The position numbers were made by a program, and so were the translations under genes. 64,000 nucleotides of DNA from Epiperipatus broadwayi (Eukaryota; Onychophora; Udeonychophora; Euonychophora; Peripatidae): NCBI GenBank assembly GCA_028023455.1, contig JAQFVV010006221.1, forward strand, positions 5,873,011-5,937,010, written 5' to 3'. The notes below the pieces were generated by a model that saw only the letters and a list, made by a program, of their open reading frames with translations, was not told where the DNA came from and made no database searches. Positions 62,251 to 64,000 of this stretch are shown here, in pieces (position 1 is the first letter of the stretch; every line of letters begins with the position of its first letter).

Positions 62251-62511
62251 ATAGTGATATTAGCGATTAAGCCAATGCACATGCGCTTTAAAGATAAATT
62301 ATAAATGAATACTCTCGATTTTTCCAGACACCTTCACGCTCTCATTTCCACACGCTTAAGATTTGGCCATACATAAACGTTTGGGTCTAAAGAATGGGTG
62401 GATTCATTCCATTCTTTCTAAAATACTATATATTGTGTCTGGAAAAATCGAGAGTATTCATTTATAATTTATCTTTAAAGCGCATGTGCATTGGCTTACT
62501 AATATCACTAT
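62251..62511. mobile_element. Palindromic MITE-like element
   Basis: Arms of about 75-80 bp (62251-62331 and 62436-62511) are near-perfect complements: GCCAATGCACATGCGCTTTA, then AAGATAAATTATAAATG, then CTCGATTTTTCCAGACAC. The right arm lacks five bases (CGATT) present in the left. The 104 bp spacer (GATTTGGCCATACATAAACG, GTGGATTCATTCCATTCTT) is repeated at 17795-17888. No coding sequence; superfamily unknown. Confidence 0.75.
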
Positions 62512-62519
62512 TACATAAA

Positions 62520-63270
62520 AAACATAGCGCTATATAAAATAATATCATTATATAGTTTATTATAATAAAGAAACAAGATGTTTTAAAAAAATTATATTAC
62601 AGCACATACAATAATTCAGTTAAAAAAAAACTAATGAATAGTTCCAAGACATTTTACAATATATAAATATCATAAGGAATTACATTTTTGTAGTGATCCA
62701 AGAGAATTGGAATCCCTATTTATGAAGTCCTGTCTGTCTGAAAAAATTTACATAAAATTTTGTCATTTCAGAATTATTTTTATATATTTGCCTTTTCATT
62801 ATCTTTTAGTTATTATCTTAATTACCATTTATAAGCACACAAGAATTTGAAGTTATTGTTTTTAGCTAAAAGTTGCATTCACTCCATAAGATTGAGATTT
62901 TAAATCTTGGAATTTACAAGGCAATAATTTCTCATTATCAAAATGTTTTTTTTTTTTGGGCCAAGAATTGAAATATAAAATCACAACTTCAACTTAACAT
63001 AATTCTATTCAGAAGCAAATTCTTTTCTCTTATCCTGGATATGCCACTTAATATAAGTGTACATAATCAATAGATTCCAAATGAATAGGGATTTATTAAG
63101 CATTACAATGTGTCATTATGGTAGGTGACATAACTGGAGTGAGGGGGGGGGGGATTAGCTGTTGAAAAGAATTAAAGCGGTAAACTATTTATTAATTATG
63201 GTAAGATGCTTTTTTATTATTTATTCTGTATCTTGTAGTGGAAGACACTATAATTTAGAGAGAGAAAATT
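62520..63270. other. AT-rich stretch, no gene seen
   Basis: Includes a G11 run at 63143-63153. Confidence 0.5.
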
Positions 63271-63276
63271 TATATA

Positions 63277-63940
63277 TATAATAAACACCTCCATACTTCC
63301 CCATTCTTTTTTTTTTTTAAAAAGAAATTCACTTAAATAAAGATATAATAAAAATCAAATGACCCCCAAAATGCATTTCGTGCTGAATCAGCACTCATCA
63401 GTTGGTCCAGGTCACTATCTCTCATATATATCTTTTATTATATGAAAAGTATTTATCTATAGTAAATTGTTACATTTTCATTTACCACTGTCAAACTCCC
63501 TCCACTCACAACTCCCGACGCCATCCATTTCAGATAAATACAATAATGACCATTACTAATCATTATCGAAACTAAAGATTATCTCTAGCACAGATATAAA
63601 CTTTAAATCTCAGTTAAAGATTAATATATCTGATTTTTTATTTATTTTACACACACGAAGTTATTAACCTTTCTCTTTCCCAAGTGTAATATCTTACAGA
63701 TATAATAAACACCTCCATACTTCCCCATTCTTTTTTTTTTTTTAAATTCACTTAAATGAAAATATAAAAGTCAAATGACTCCCAAGATGCATTTCGTGCT
63801 GAACCAGCCCTCGTGCTAGAGATAATCTCTAGTTTCTATAGTGATTAGTAATGATCATTATTGTATTTATCTGAAATGGATGGCGTCGGAATTGTGAGTG
63901 GAGGGAGTTTGACAGTGGTAAATGAAAATGTAACAATAAA
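63277..63940 (-). mobile_element. Hammerhead retroelement family 2, subfamily with direct and inverted repeats
   Basis: A direct repeat of about 120 bp (TATAATAAACACCTCCATAC to the ribozyme GAAA region) occurs at 63277-63400 and 63701-63815, period 424. Between them, and again after 63815, are inverted arms of about 115-125 bp: CATTTACCACTGTCAAACTC near 63478 pairs with GAGTTTGACAGTGGTAAATG near 63905. The first direct unit has an intact ribozyme (63361-63413); the second keeps only its downstream half (CAGCACGAAATGCATC on the minus strand). Flanks differ from the 30 and 50 kb copies, so this is a distinct subfamily. Confidence 0.72.
63361..63413 (-). ncRNA. Hammerhead ribozyme, family 2 (63.4 kb copy, textbook core)
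   Basis: On the minus strand: stem I outer helix GACC, loop TGGA, inner CCAA; CTGATGA (63401-63395); stem II GTGCTG-ATT-CAGCAC with six perfect pairs starting with the canonical G-C; GAAA (63379-63376); palindrome ATGCAT for stem III; T at 63370 before the expected cut; then TTGG, G, GGTC closing stem I. Every core residue of the type I hammerhead consensus is present. A self-complementary stem III suggests cleavage through dimers, as in other retroelement hammerheads. Confidence 0.87.
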
Positions 63941-64000
63941 TATTTGTCTACATCACTTCAAATTTTAACTGGAACAAAATTAATGACTGCAGTTTAATAG

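Overview
This window looks like nuclear DNA of an invertebrate animal: very AT-rich (about a quarter GC by eye), full of A/T runs, with no compact genes, operons or bacterial signals. I found no exon of a recognisable host gene. What can be read is a graveyard of mobile elements, many nested and many with intact target-site duplications (TSDs). The species cannot be named from the sequence.

The most notable content is two unrelated families of short retroelements that carry hammerhead self-cleaving ribozymes. Family 1 has about ten copies (144-674, 1060-1385, 3639-4126, 15998-16354, 19240-19340, 28053-28606, 37565-38090, 45553-45958, 46860-47103, 54265-54545) and nine ribozyme motifs. Copies have 12-14 bp TSDs and exist as direct dimers, head-to-head pairs or a full unit with a partial inverted unit. 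Family 2 (15082-15278, 29515-29590, 29958-30661, 50671-51230, 63277-63940) has a textbook hammerhead core with base-pair covariation between copies. In both, stem III is a short self-complementary stretch, the design known from ribozymes of Penelope-like elements and animal retrozymes. A third, more decayed Penelope-like stretch lies at 29031-29255.

DNA transposons: a Merlin element (20144-22784) with 46 bp inverted ends, an 8 bp TSD and an internal satellite array in place of its catalytic domain; a 3.1 kb hAT element with a broken ZMYM1-like transposase (32834-35934); two short hAT derivatives with perfect 8 bp TSDs (36879-37224, 48665-49138); a hAT relic (47265-48060); a mariner relic (39990-40930); a probable pogo-type relic (57735-58556); and a palindromic MITE (62251-62511).

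Retroelements: three decayed RTE-type LINE copies (14860-15800, 41500-43970, 54840-56090), other LINE relics (8372-9795, 16370-17640, 18830-19235, 22840-23160, 39385-39790), several tRNA-derived SINE families, and a processed retrocopy of an unknown polyadenylated transcript (42037-42425) inside an RTE copy with a 17 bp TSD. The LINEs or Penelope-like elements of this genome probably supplied the enzymes that moved the SINEs, the retrocopy and the ribozyme elements; that link is inference. The rest is AT-rich sequence in which I see no gene.
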